The notes under the pieces: generated by a model
What the model saw: the letters and a program-made list of their open reading frames with translations, nothing else
Told to the model about the DNA's origin: nothing
The model's database searches: none
Position numbers and translations under genes: made by a program
Assembly: GCA_913020145.1 (NCBI GenBank)
Contig: CAJWAI010000004.1
Coordinates: forward strand, 1 to 61,029
Reading direction: 5' to 3'
Origin: an uncultured Gammaproteobacteria bacterium
Lineage (GTDB): Bacteria; Pseudomonadota; Gammaproteobacteria; Magnimaribacterales; TMED112
DNA: 61,029 nucleotides
In this document: in pieces, positions 38,863-47,655 of the stretch
How the letters are laid out: the number at the start of each line of letters is the position of its first letter
How positions within the stretch are numbered: position 1 is the first letter of the stretch

Positions 38863-39702
38863 TTGCTTAGTACCATAGACCACTTAGTTATCACTGTAGA
38901 TGATCTTTCTTCTGCTATAGAAGATTACACTAAAGTATTGGGTTTTCCTCCTACTTGGAGAGGAGAGCACCCTGAAATGGGAACAGAAAATGCACTTTTT
39001 CCATTTCAAAATACTTATCTAGAATTAATGGCAGCTAAAGGAGTTGGCCTATATGCAGATATAGTAAAAACACACCTTGAGAATAAAGGAGAAGGTTTGT
39101 TTGGTATGGTTCTTGGAACAAAAGACCTAGAAGCTTATAAAAATATTCTTACTGAAAATGGTATTGAGACTGGGGAGATCACTAAAGGAAAGGGATTTGA
39201 GCCTAATCTTAACTTAACTAGAACTTGGAAAAATCTATTTTTAGATCCATTGATAACTAGAGATCTTTTTGTTTTTCCAATAGAACATACTTCAGGGGAA
39301 TTACCACCTGTTAAAGAAGATATATCTCATGTCAATAGATTAGATGCCGCAGTCATTAATACAAATGATCCTGATGGTTTTATATCTCTATATCGAGATA
39401 AGTTTGGCATTAGATTAGCCTTAGATAAGGTTATTGAACAATGGAAAACCAGAATATTATTCTTTCGTATCAATAAAACTACTATAGAAGTTATAAATAA
39501 AGAAAACCAAGCACAAAAAGTACAGGATTCTCTATGGGGTCTTTCTTGGGCTGTAGACAATATAAAATCAGCGCATGAAAGGCTAGTAAGTAAAGGTGTA
39601 GAAGTGACAAATGTAAAAGATGGTATAAAACCAAAAACTCTAGTCTGCAGTGTTAAATCTCATACTAGAGGAGTTCCTACACTTTTAATCCAACATCTTT
39701 AA
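38863..39702 (+). CDS. VOC (glyoxalase/dioxygenase-fold) protein
   Basis: The 279-aa protein starts at TTG 38863, chosen because a near-perfect TAGGAGG site lies 5 nt upstream and the product begins with the VOC pattern STIDHLVITVDDL. Two tandem VOC halves are visible (about 3-140 and 150-279), the second starting LDAAVINTNDPDGFISLY. The first half resembles the Glyoxalase_3-like domain. Substrate unknown; the neighbours suggest a role in breakdown of an organic acid or aromatic compound. Confidence 0.82.
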   Translation: MLSTIDHLVITVDDLSSAIEDYTKVLGFPPTWRGEHPEMGTENALFPFQNTYLELMAAKGVGLYADIVKTHLENKGEGLFGMVLGTKDLEAYKNILTENGIETGEITKGKGFEPNLNLTRTWKNLFLDPLITRDLFVFPIEHTSGELPPVKEDISHVNRLDAAVINTNDPDGFISLYRDKFGIRLALDKVIEQWKTRILFFRINKTTIEVINKENQAQKVQDSLWGLSWAVDNIKSAHERLVSKGVEVTNVKDGIKPKTLVCSVKSHTRGVPTLLIQHL

Positions 39703-39736
39703 AAATAATGCTATATTCAAGGTCTAGGTACTAAAT

Positions 39737-40318
39737 ATGCGATATCTACATACCATAAATTCTTTATTTGCTCTTTGTTTTCTCTCATTTTCTATTTCTG
39801 CAGATGACTATGAATCGAGTATAGATACTGTCACAGAAAACGAGAATAATAGTTTGCTTTATATTGGGCTTGGCTCTGCAGATGACTCCGATATAGTTGG
39901 TGAAGAGCCATGGTCAGTAGGTTTTGTATTTCGAGATGAAAATAATTTCTATGGTCTTGATATAGCCGGCGAGGGAGTCAAGATAAACCAAGCGAGAGAT
40001 TATTATGAAGGAACTTATTATGTTGAATCTACAGAACAGGCAACTTCATTTAACCTTATCGCTGGAATTAAAGTAAGTGGAGACTCTAACTTTCGTACAG
40101 ATTTAGGTCTTTTAATCGGGATAGTAGAGCAGTCAGAGGAATGTCCTACTTCATATTCTGGATACAATTGTTACTACTCTTCTTATTACCAGAATCGGTC
40201 TGATGTTGAGTACACATTCAATTATGGTTTAGCTCTACATGCAACTTATGATCGAGTGACATTTGGAATCAGAGCCACAGGGGAAAGTACCCAAATTATT
40301 TTTGGATTTAATTTTTAG
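39737..40318 (+). CDS. Exported protein, possible outer-membrane beta-barrel
   Basis: The 193-aa protein has a signal peptide (about 1-22, cleaving near ISA-DD) and alternating hydrophobic/polar strands through to a C-terminal Phe (IIFGFNF), the usual end of outer-membrane barrel proteins. The four-Tyr, two-Cys segment ECPTSYSGYNCYYSS may be a disulfide loop. I do not recognise a family. It is convergent with the PQQ-type gene, overlapping by 11 nt. Confidence 0.65.
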   Translation: MRYLHTINSLFALCFLSFSISADDYESSIDTVTENENNSLLYIGLGSADDSDIVGEEPWSVGFVFRDENNFYGLDIAGEGVKINQARDYYEGTYYVESTEQATSFNLIAGIKVSGDSNFRTDLGLLIGIVEQSEECPTSYSGYNCYYSSYYQNRSDVEYTFNYGLALHATYDRVTFGIRATGESTQIIFGFNF

Positions 40319-41420
40319 TATTCTTATAGGTGACTTTAAAGATTTGATTAGACCTATCATCTGAAATAAGCATAGAACCATCTTTTAAAACTAATGGTGC
40401 AGCAGGCGCGCCCCAAGATATCTCTTCTTCAAGCCATCCATCAATAAAAACTTCACTTGATTCAACTAACCCATTATTAGTTTTCATGAAAAGCACTCTA
40501 TAACCGACTTTTGATGATCTATTCCACGATCCATGTTGTGCTACAAAGATTCCATTTTTATAGTGATCAGGAAACATTGTTCCATCATAGAATTTCATTC
40601 CTATTGGCGCAGTATGTGCTTGAAAGTTCCAAACTGGTTTAGAAAATTCAAATCCTTCTGGAAGTTTAAAACCATCATCTTTGACGTCTGAACCATGAAT
40701 GTAGGGAAAACCAAAATGTTCGCCTTCATACTGTACTCTATTTAATTCACAGGGCGGTATATCATCTCCCATCCAATCCCTTCCATTATCAGTAAAGTAC
40801 ATCTCACCTGAAGTTGGATGCCAATCAAAACCAACACTATTTCTAACACCATCAGCATATATTGATAGATTATTATCCGAGAGCTTCAATATAGTGCCAA
40901 ACCTCTCATCATCTTCATCGCAAACGTTACAGGGAACACCTTCAGCTATATAAAGATTTCCATCAGGGCCAAAGTCAATCCACTTCCATCCATGCCAACC
41001 TTTTCTCATGGGGTTCCACATATCCTTTCTGGGTAAAGCATCAAAAAAGATTTCAGCTACAAGCCCGGTTCCTAGTTCCATTCTTTGTTCAATATTTTTT
41101 ATAACTAGAATTTTATCTACCTCAGCAATATATAAATTACCTTCATGAAGAGCTACACCACTCGGAGCATTTAAGTCTTCTAAAAGTACTAAAGATTTAG
41201 TGCTATTGTCTTTTTTTATGGCATAAACATTACCAGCAGAACGGCTACCTACAAAAATATAGTCATCTCCCTCAACCATTTGGCGGGGATTAATTATTTC
41301 AGCATTAAAAACCGATATCTCAAACCCTTCAGGAACATTTAATTTTGAGAGATCAGAAGAAATGAACTGAGACAGAAACATTGCAAATATGAAGATTATT
41401 TTTTTATGTAAAAAACGCAT
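40308..41420 (-). CDS. PQQ-dependent sugar dehydrogenase-like beta-propeller
   Basis: This 370-aa exported protein (signal about 1-22) has the six-bladed propeller repeats of the sorbosone/glucose dehydrogenase family, including GPDGNLYIAEG, VRNSVGFDWHP and HGSWNRSSKVGYRVLF, with LDAPSGVALHEGNLYIAE in the first blades. A CNVC pair is present but no CxxCH heme motif. It probably oxidises a sugar or aldehyde in the periplasm, if PQQ is available; no pqq genes are in the window. Confidence 0.85.
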   Translation of the reverse strand: MRFLHKKIIFIFAMFLSQFISSDLSKLNVPEGFEISVFNAEIINPRQMVEGDDYIFVGSRSAGNVYAIKKDNSTKSLVLLEDLNAPSGVALHEGNLYIAEVDKILVIKNIEQRMELGTGLVAEIFFDALPRKDMWNPMRKGWHGWKWIDFGPDGNLYIAEGVPCNVCDEDDERFGTILKLSDNNLSIYADGVRNSVGFDWHPTSGEMYFTDNGRDWMGDDIPPCELNRVQYEGEHFGFPYIHGSDVKDDGFKLPEGFEFSKPVWNFQAHTAPIGMKFYDGTMFPDHYKNGIFVAQHGSWNRSSKVGYRVLFMKTNNGLVESSEVFIDGWLEEEISWGAPAAPLVLKDGSMLISDDRSNQIFKVTYKNTKN

Positions 41421-41454
41421 TTTGTGCTAGTTTAATCTAATTAAGGGGATAAAT

Positions 41455-43941
41455 ATGAAATATGTAAACATTTTTTTATTTCTAGCATTTGCTATGAATT
41501 CTGCACAAACGATTCCGGACGATTTGACAGCAGAAAGATTGAAAGAGATGCCGGATGCAGTTGTAGATAGAATTCTTGATAGTTTAAGAGAAGAAGATGC
41601 AGATACTACAACAATAGACAGTTTTCTAAGTGATGGCGATTTTAAAACATATGATGGGTTTTTAAAGATACATCAAAAAGTAGGAAAATTAGAGAGATCG
41701 GACGATGAATACTATCTGGAAATAAAGGAAGAACAACTAAACTCAGAATTTATATATTTTGCTTACGTTTTAAATGCTCCCCAAGCAGCAGGAGTCAGAG
41801 GAGGAGCTATTGGTCAAGGAGCAGTATTAGAATTTAGAAAATTCAAAGATGGAATTGCTCTCTACAAAAAGAATACTTATTTCTCTAATGAAACTGATAA
41901 CAATATTGCCAAGGCAGACTTAACAAACATTATCGAGGCTTTTTTAGTTGAACTAGATATTGTTGCTGAGCAAGATGGAAGAGTCGTCATAAAAGCTGAT
42001 GATTTATTTATGGAAGAGATTTTAACTAGTGTGTCTCCTAATCTTCCGCCAGAGTATAGAAATCGTGTTGCACTGAATCTTGGAAAATTAGATGCAGATA
42101 AAACCTATGTTAACCAAGTTAGAAATTATCCAAAAAACACAGCTGTAGAAGTAAACTTTAGTTTTGAAAATACAAGGCCTAATCAAAGAAGAGCTGTTTA
42201 TGCAGTAGCAGACGCAAGATTTACATCGATTTCAGCAAGACATCTTTTTGTAGAGATGCCAGATCAGAACTTTACCCCTAGAGTAGCAGATCAAAGAGTC
42301 GGTTATTTCTCTCAAAGAGTTACAGACATGTCTACTTATGATAATTATCCCCAACGAGATTTAATTAATAGGTGGAGGCTTGTCAAAAAAGACCCAAGTG
42401 CAGAATTATCTGAACCGGTAAATCCAATTGTCTTTTGGGTAGAAAAGTCTACTCCAGAAGAAATCAAACCTATGGTAGTAAAAGGTATTGAGGCATGGAA
42501 TATTGCATATGAAAGAGCAGGCTTTAAAAATGCTGTGGTAGCTAAGATTCAGCCTGATGATGCAGAATGGGATGCCGGAGATATTCGTTATAACGTCGTC
42601 AGATGGTCTTCGTCACCAGAACCTGGTTTTTCTGGTTATGGTCCAAGTATTGGTAATCCAAGGACTGGTGAGCTGATAGCGGCAGATATTGTACAAGAAT
42701 TTAATGCCATTAAAAGAGGTTACAACTACAGAAAAATTTGGGGCTGGACTCCAGAAAATGATCCGCTGGAACAATGGATAGTAAGTCTTACGATGCATGA
42801 AGTTGGCCATACAATTGGCTTAAGACATAACTTTACTGCCAGCTATCTTTGGGGACCAAAAGAAATACACGATGTAAGCATTACTGGCGATAGCACGATT
42901 GCATCCATAATGGATTATGATCCAATCAATATAGCTCCACCAGGAATGAAACAAGGGAAATATTTTCCGACAGTGCCAGGTGAGTATGATAGATGGGCAA
43001 TTGAATTTGGGTATAGCCCAGAGCTATCTGACCAAGAAAGGGCAGAACTATTAGCTCTTTCGATTCTACCTCCTTATACATATGGAACTGATGGAGACAC
43101 AATGTCTTCTCCAGGAAGAAACATAGACCCAAGAGCAAAAAGATACGATATGTCCAGTGATGTTGTTACATATACTGCAGATAGATTTATCGTGCTTGAT
43201 AATAAAATTGCTGAGCTTAATGAAATTTTCTCTGATGAAGGCGAGAGTAAAAATGATTTTGCAGACACTTTCTATAGTTTAGTAAGAGACAAGGGAAGAT
43301 TTATGGATGCAGTATCAAGGCAAGTAGGAGGCGTTTATGTAACTAAACTAGTAAACGGACAGGACAGCGTTAATGCCTATGAGCCTGTACCTTACGAAAA
43401 ACAGAAAGCTGCAATGAATTTAATTATTAATAAATTCTTAGCAAATGGGGCATGGACCTTTGACCCAGCTATTCTTAAAAATCTACAAAGAGAAAAAAGA
43501 GCAACAGGATATTCCAGCACCGGAAATGAAGATCCTCAATTACATGAGATGGTAACAGGCATGCAGGCCCGAGTATTAGCAGCTCTTTTACATCCAGCTG
43601 TTATGACGAGATTGGTAGATTCTGCACAATATGGCAATACTTATATGCCTGAGGAAGTATTAAGCGATCTATTTAATGGTCTGTTCGTAAGAAATGAAGA
43701 TCCAGATACTTTTAAAAGGAATATACAGTCTGCTTATGTTGATGGTTTAATTTCTGCTTTTAAAGAAGATAGTGAATACGATGAAATATCAAAAGCAGCT
43801 GTCTTTACTTCTCTTACTAAGATACAAGATTTTACCAAAGGTAACTTTAGAGATAGTGAAACAAAAAGCCATTATCAGTACCTAAATTGGAAAGTAACAA
43901 ACTTCCTCGATGGAAAAGCTTTTAACTTTTTAGAAAAATAG
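41455..43941 (+). CDS. Zinc-dependent metalloprotease, metzincin-like (DUF5117/DUF4953 type)
   Basis: The 828-aa protein has a signal peptide and the full metzincin motif H448-E-V-G-H452-T-I-G-L-R-H458, with a Met-turn SIMDYDP downstream. The N-terminal region (about 60-330) matches the DUF5118/DUF5117 pattern, including the GAIGQGAVLEFR and RYPxR-like RNYPKN segments. Proteins of this kind are large exported peptidases in marine bacteria, with unknown substrates. An AAGGGG ribosome-binding site precedes the ATG. tRNA-Val follows within 18 nt. Confidence 0.9.
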   Translation: MKYVNIFLFLAFAMNSAQTIPDDLTAERLKEMPDAVVDRILDSLREEDADTTTIDSFLSDGDFKTYDGFLKIHQKVGKLERSDDEYYLEIKEEQLNSEFIYFAYVLNAPQAAGVRGGAIGQGAVLEFRKFKDGIALYKKNTYFSNETDNNIAKADLTNIIEAFLVELDIVAEQDGRVVIKADDLFMEEILTSVSPNLPPEYRNRVALNLGKLDADKTYVNQVRNYPKNTAVEVNFSFENTRPNQRRAVYAVADARFTSISARHLFVEMPDQNFTPRVADQRVGYFSQRVTDMSTYDNYPQRDLINRWRLVKKDPSAELSEPVNPIVFWVEKSTPEEIKPMVVKGIEAWNIAYERAGFKNAVVAKIQPDDAEWDAGDIRYNVVRWSSSPEPGFSGYGPSIGNPRTGELIAADIVQEFNAIKRGYNYRKIWGWTPENDPLEQWIVSLTMHEVGHTIGLRHNFTASYLWGPKEIHDVSITGDSTIASIMDYDPINIAPPGMKQGKYFPTVPGEYDRWAIEFGYSPELSDQERAELLALSILPPYTYGTDGDTMSSPGRNIDPRAKRYDMSSDVVTYTADRFIVLDNKIAELNEIFSDEGESKNDFADTFYSLVRDKGRFMDAVSRQVGGVYVTKLVNGQDSVNAYEPVPYEKQKAAMNLIINKFLANGAWTFDPAILKNLQREKRATGYSSTGNEDPQLHEMVTGMQARVLAALLHPAVMTRLVDSAQYGNTYMPEEVLSDLFNGLFVRNEDPDTFKRNIQSAYVDGLISAFKEDSEYDEISKAAVFTSLTKIQDFTKGNFRDSETKSHYQYLNWKVTNFLDGKAFNFLEK

Positions 43942-43959
43942 GTTAAATTATTCAGTCCT

Positions 43960-44036
43960 AGACCCGTAGCTCAGCTGGTTAGAGCGCTGTCTTGACATGG
44001 CAGAGGTCGTTGGTTCAAATCCAATCGGGTCTACCA
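43960..44036 (+). tRNA. tRNA-Val (anticodon GAC)
   Basis: The 77-nt gene has a perfect acceptor stem (AGACCCG with CGGGTCT), D-arm GCTCAGCTGGTTAGAGC, anticodon GAC at 43994-43996 in a CTTGACATG loop as in E. coli tRNA-Val(GAC), T-arm with GGTTCAAATCC and an encoded CCA at 44034-44036. A weak promoter-like pair (TTTAAC at 43921, TAAATT at 43944, 17-bp spacer) lies at the end of the upstream gene. Confidence 0.96.
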
Positions 44037-44043
44037 TTTGACT

Positions 44044-44066
44044 TAATATAAATATAAGTTATATTA
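44044..44066. promoter_or_regulatory. AT-rich inverted repeat upstream of the cupredoxin gene
   Basis: TAATATAA, loop ATATAAG, TTATATTA forms a perfect 8-bp inverted repeat between tRNA-Val and the cupredoxin start. A TATAAT (44083-44088) directly abuts the ATG at 44089. The repeat may be an operator or a tRNA 3' end signal; at this AT content chance occurrence is possible. Confidence 0.3.
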
Positions 44067-44088
44067 CATTATATTAAATATTTATAAT

Positions 44089-44520
44089 ATGAAAAATATA
44101 ATCTTATTAATACTAATTTCGATATCAAATATTGTTTATACCGCAGAATATGAAGTAAAAATGCTGAATTTTGGGGCTGAAGGTGGGATGGTGTTTGAAC
44201 CTGGATTCCTTAGGGTTGAAGTGGGTGACACCATAAATTTTATAGCGACTGATATGTCCCACAATACAGAGTCTATTGCCGGTTTAATTCCTGAGGGAGC
44301 ACAGGGCTGGTCAGGCACAATCAATGAGAATGTAAGTGTCGTAATAGACAAAGAAGGTGTATATGTCTACCAGTGTACTCCTCATCTTATTTTAGGCATG
44401 GTAGGCGTCATACAAGCAGGAGAATCAGTAAATAAGGAAAAGGTAATGGCAAGTATAGATAAAGTAACTATCGCAGTTAACCAAGAAAGATTAACCAGCT
44501 ACCTTGATCAAGTTAATTAG
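44089..44520 (+). CDS. Pseudoazurin-like blue copper protein
   Basis: The 143-aa exported protein (signal about 1-19) carries the four type 1 copper ligands in order: H58 (MSHNTESI), C96, H99 (CTPHL) and M104 (LGMVGVI). The GMVFEPGFLRVEVGDTI start and the IPEGAQGW loop are typical of pseudoazurin/plastocyanin-like carriers, which shuttle electrons in the periplasm. No nitrite reductase is nearby, so its partner is unknown. It overlaps the convergent hydrolase gene by 8 nt. Confidence 0.92.
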   Translation: MKNIILLILISISNIVYTAEYEVKMLNFGAEGGMVFEPGFLRVEVGDTINFIATDMSHNTESIAGLIPEGAQGWSGTINENVSVVIDKEGVYVYQCTPHLILGMVGVIQAGESVNKEKVMASIDKVTIAVNQERLTSYLDQVN

Positions 44521-45361
44521 ATAAAAGTATTTCGGCAGCAGCTCCTGACATTTTCGAGTTGCTATGTGCAGCCCCATTAACAATTTGATATTTCCATTCA
44601 AAATCTAGATTATTTTGTTCAACTATATTTGTTGTTACATCGAAGAAATTTCTTGCCCTTTGAAATCTATTACTTCCTTGAGCATTAGCTCCATCTGACT
44701 GATTCACAGAAGAATCAACATCAATATCCTTAGAACCTATAAGAATATGTATTTCAGTGCTTAAAAATCTTCTAATATGAGCTGAAGTTAGCTCTATAGG
44801 CGGATTTTTAATGCCATAAGGGAAGAGTGCTCCATGTAGGAATGTATACCAACCTGCATTAGCAGCAACAGCTTTGTCTACTTTAGGGTTGTCCGACATT
44901 AATAAATATCTATGCACGAACTGAGATCCACCGGAATGGCCGTAAATCATGTATTTATCGGCATTTAAGTCAAACTTATTACTAAAGTAGTCAAAAAATA
45001 GGTCTATAGAGTTATGTAAGTATAAGTCCTTATTTTCCCTTATTCTCCCATCAGAGGTGGACATCATGAGTGTGTTATAGCTGGGAAAGCTAGACCTGTT
45101 AAATTCAGGGGCTATAAGCAATACATTATGTTTACGAGCTAATTTCATCCATACATTAAGATAACCGTCAGCATTTCGGCTATTACCATGAATAACGAAG
45201 ATAACTTTGGTATTTTCAGTAATCTGGGCAGGTAAGTTATAAAAAATATTGATTTCCGGCTTATCCCACTCGGAAAATACTATTTTTTCCATATCTTTTG
45301 AGTAAGCAATATTAGAAAGTATCAAAATGCTTATTATTAGTGACTTAAAAGAATGTAACAT
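44513..45361 (-). CDS. Secreted alpha/beta hydrolase (PHB depolymerase/esterase-like)
   Basis: The 282-aa protein has a signal peptide (about 1-21), the oxyanion segment FVIHGNSRNADGYL and the nucleophile elbow G141-H-S143-G-G145. The C-terminal His is likely in VNGAAHSNS. The layout resembles LpqC/poly(3-hydroxybutyrate) depolymerase-like esterases; substrate unknown. Its promoter region is shared with the S9 peptidase gene and holds a palindrome and direct repeats. Confidence 0.82.
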   Translation of the reverse strand: MLHSFKSLIISILILSNIAYSKDMEKIVFSEWDKPEINIFYNLPAQITENTKVIFVIHGNSRNADGYLNVWMKLARKHNVLLIAPEFNRSSFPSYNTLMMSTSDGRIRENKDLYLHNSIDLFFDYFSNKFDLNADKYMIYGHSGGSQFVHRYLLMSDNPKVDKAVAANAGWYTFLHGALFPYGIKNPPIELTSAHIRRFLSTEIHILIGSKDIDVDSSVNQSDGANAQGSNRFQRARNFFDVTTNIVEQNNLDFEWKYQIVNGAAHSNSKMSGAAAEILLSN

Positions 45362-45375
45362 ACAGCTATTGTAAC

Positions 45376-45394
45376 AATAAATGTAACATTTATT
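45376..45394. promoter_or_regulatory. Palindrome upstream of the esterase-like gene
   Basis: AATAAATG, loop TAA, CATTTATT is a perfect 19-bp hyphenated palindrome 15 bp upstream of the reverse-strand start codon at 45361. TGTAAC also recurs at 45354, 45370 and 45382 around it. The location fits an operator for the reverse-strand gene. Confidence 0.4.
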
Positions 45395-45409
45395 AACCTA
45401 TAAAATTTC

Positions 45410-45479
45410 TTTGAACACCACGTATAATGCTTTGAACACTAAATTTTAATTTGAACACTAAATATTTAGATTTGAACAC
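45410..45479. repeat. Four direct repeats TTTGAACAC at about 20-bp spacing
   Basis: TTTGAACAC occurs at 45410, 45431, 45450 and 45471, giving spacings of 21, 19 and 21 bp, about two helical turns each, so all copies face the same side of the DNA. Three of four continue as TTTGAACACT. They lie in the 203-bp gap between a divergent esterase-like gene and the S9 peptidase gene, with a TATAAT at 45423-45428 between copies 1 and 2. The array looks like a cooperative activator or repressor site; the protein is unknown. The rest of the gap (45480-45564) is AT-rich with no other structure seen. Confidence 0.65.
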
Positions 45480-45564
45480 TTAAAATTGGCAAAAAAAGCA
45501 TTTTTTTAACCATATTAGGATGATTATTTCTTAAAACAAACTATATTGTTAAGTTGGAATTAAT

Positions 45565-47655
45565 ATGAGACATATATTTTTATTACTTTTTTTTAATTTT
45601 TCTCTATTAGCTGAATATGGTTGGCTAGAAGATGTTGTTGGTATTGATTTAAAAGAGTTCGAATATTTAGAAGGTTCTGATAAAGAACTTGAGCTATATA
45701 CAAAGAAAACTTTTTTTACAGATATTAAAATGTCTCCAAATGGTAAATATCTAGCATTTCAAAGTGATAGTGAAAATTTTACTCAGGGTATATTAGTTGT
45801 AGATCTAGATACTTACCTAGAGAGTGGTATAGAGAAAGCTACTATAGCTAAAGCAGCTGTTGAGAATAAACCTGATAGCGATCTAGGTGTTAGGGCATTA
45901 TTTTTATGTAACTTCGAGTGGGCTAGTAATAAGTACATACTGCTAGAGCTTTGTGGTAAAAGAATAGATTTTATCCAAGGAGAAATCTTCTTTTCATTAG
46001 GTGTTTGGAAATTATTTAATTTAGAAACAAAAGAATTTAAAAGTTTTATCTATCCATTAGCTCCAGCACCAAGAAAAGGAAGCAGCACTTTTGAAGATAG
46101 ATATAAGGTAGCGACTTTCATTTCAAGATATGACGATGAACATATACTTATGTCTGTTCCTGAGAATAAAAGAGGCTATAGATACGCTAATCTCAGAAAA
46201 ATTAGCCTTACTAAAAGAGGAACTGAACCTAAAGGAGACAATATATATGTGTCAAATGTTGCTTGTCAGTACAAACTAAAATACAGAGCAACAAATTTTT
46301 GTAATCAAAGCAGCATATTCTTGCTAGATGAAAACAAGGAGCCAGTATTGACCTTGTCAAGCACCATTAACAGCGATGGTAAGACCAATGTATATGCACA
46401 TTTGGCAGATAGCAAAACAACTAAAATCGATGTTGATCTTGAAGAATATGGAATAGTAGGTATTGATAAAAACAATGTATGGCTATCTGGCGATCCAAAT
46501 GGAGAAACTTTAGGTATAAGTCTTCTCAATCTCAAAACAAAGAAAATAACAAGAATTAATCCGTCAGAATGTCACTCTTACTTAGGTGGATTTGCTTCAT
46601 TAAATGCAACAGCACCCTATGCTGTTAGCATGGAATGTGAAGGGAAAAAAGATCTTATAGTTTTCGATCAAGATAATAGAGATGCACAGATACTTTCAAA
46701 TCTTTCAAGAAGTTTTCCAGGCAAAAGCATACGATTTGGCAATTGGACAGACAAAAATGACAAAGCATTATTACAAATATCTGACTCCTCCAATATAAGT
46801 GAAGTATTTCTATTAGATTTGAATGATGGCCAATTAAAATATATTGCAACTGCCTCTAATGTCCCTAAAAATTTACTGCATAAGAATGAGCCTCGTGCTT
46901 TTACCACTGAAGATGATGATCAAATATATGGCTATCTAACTAAACCCAAAGGGGAGATAAAAAAACTAGTCGCTTATGTACATGGAGGCCCACATGGCCC
47001 CCGCGACTATGATGGTTATGATCCTTTTGAACAATACTTAGCAAGTAAGGGTGTGGCTGTATTAAAAGTTAATTTTAGAGGTTCTGGTGGATATGGGAAA
47101 CAATATGAAGAAATTGGTTATCAAGAATGGGGAGGATTAATAATGGATGATGTTGCTACTGCAACCAAGGTAATCCAAGATGAATTAAATATTTCTCGTG
47201 ATAATACTTGTGTAGCCGGAGCAAGTTTTGGAGGTTATGCCGCCTTAACTATGTCTTATAAATATCCTGATTTATTTGAATGTGTAGTGGGAATGATGGG
47301 GGTCTATGATTTAAAAATGTTAAGAAATGGAACTGATGACAGTGTTTATACACAACAAGGAGATGAGTATTTTGAGATTATGGAAAAATATTTAGGTAAT
47401 GATGAAGCTAATCTTATAGATTTTTCTCCAGTATTTAATGCAGACAAGATGAAAACAAGAATTTTGATGTGGCATGGGCAGCAAGATCAAATCGCCCCTA
47501 TTGTTCATATGGACTTAATGAAAGATGCATTAGAAGAAGAGGGGATCGAATATCAATCATTTACAATGTCTAGATTAGGGCATGAATATGGTGAGGCAGA
47601 AGACATGAAAGTTCATTTACCTGTAATGAAGAAGTTTATTTTGGACGAGCTCTAG
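45565..47655 (+). CDS. S9 family peptidase (prolyl oligopeptidase/acylaminoacyl-peptidase type)
   Basis: The 696-aa exported protein (signal about 1-16) has an N-terminal beta-propeller (about 40-430) and a C-terminal alpha/beta hydrolase domain. The catalytic serine is S554 in GASFGGYAAL, the Asp is in MWHGQQDQIAP and the His in LGHEYGEAED. The YVHGGPHGPRDYDGYD oxyanion segment is typical of S9C enzymes. It should cleave short peptides in the periplasm. It is preceded by four direct repeats and convergent with the MFS gene, sharing 4 nt. Confidence 0.93.
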   Translation: MRHIFLLLFFNFSLLAEYGWLEDVVGIDLKEFEYLEGSDKELELYTKKTFFTDIKMSPNGKYLAFQSDSENFTQGILVVDLDTYLESGIEKATIAKAAVENKPDSDLGVRALFLCNFEWASNKYILLELCGKRIDFIQGEIFFSLGVWKLFNLETKEFKSFIYPLAPAPRKGSSTFEDRYKVATFISRYDDEHILMSVPENKRGYRYANLRKISLTKRGTEPKGDNIYVSNVACQYKLKYRATNFCNQSSIFLLDENKEPVLTLSSTINSDGKTNVYAHLADSKTTKIDVDLEEYGIVGIDKNNVWLSGDPNGETLGISLLNLKTKKITRINPSECHSYLGGFASLNATAPYAVSMECEGKKDLIVFDQDNRDAQILSNLSRSFPGKSIRFGNWTDKNDKALLQISDSSNISEVFLLDLNDGQLKYIATASNVPKNLLHKNEPRAFTTEDDDQIYGYLTKPKGEIKKLVAYVHGGPHGPRDYDGYDPFEQYLASKGVAVLKVNFRGSGGYGKQYEEIGYQEWGGLIMDDVATATKVIQDELNISRDNTCVAGASFGGYAALTMSYKYPDLFECVVGMMGVYDLKMLRNGTDDSVYTQQGDEYFEIMEKYLGNDEANLIDFSPVFNADKMKTRILMWHGQQDQIAPIVHMDLMKDALEEEGIEYQSFTMSRLGHEYGEAEDMKVHLPVMKKFILDEL

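Noticed and set aside
45410..45479. CRISPR array
   Set aside because: Repeats are only 9-10 bp, spacers 10-12 bp, and no cas genes are present; a regulator-binding array fits better.
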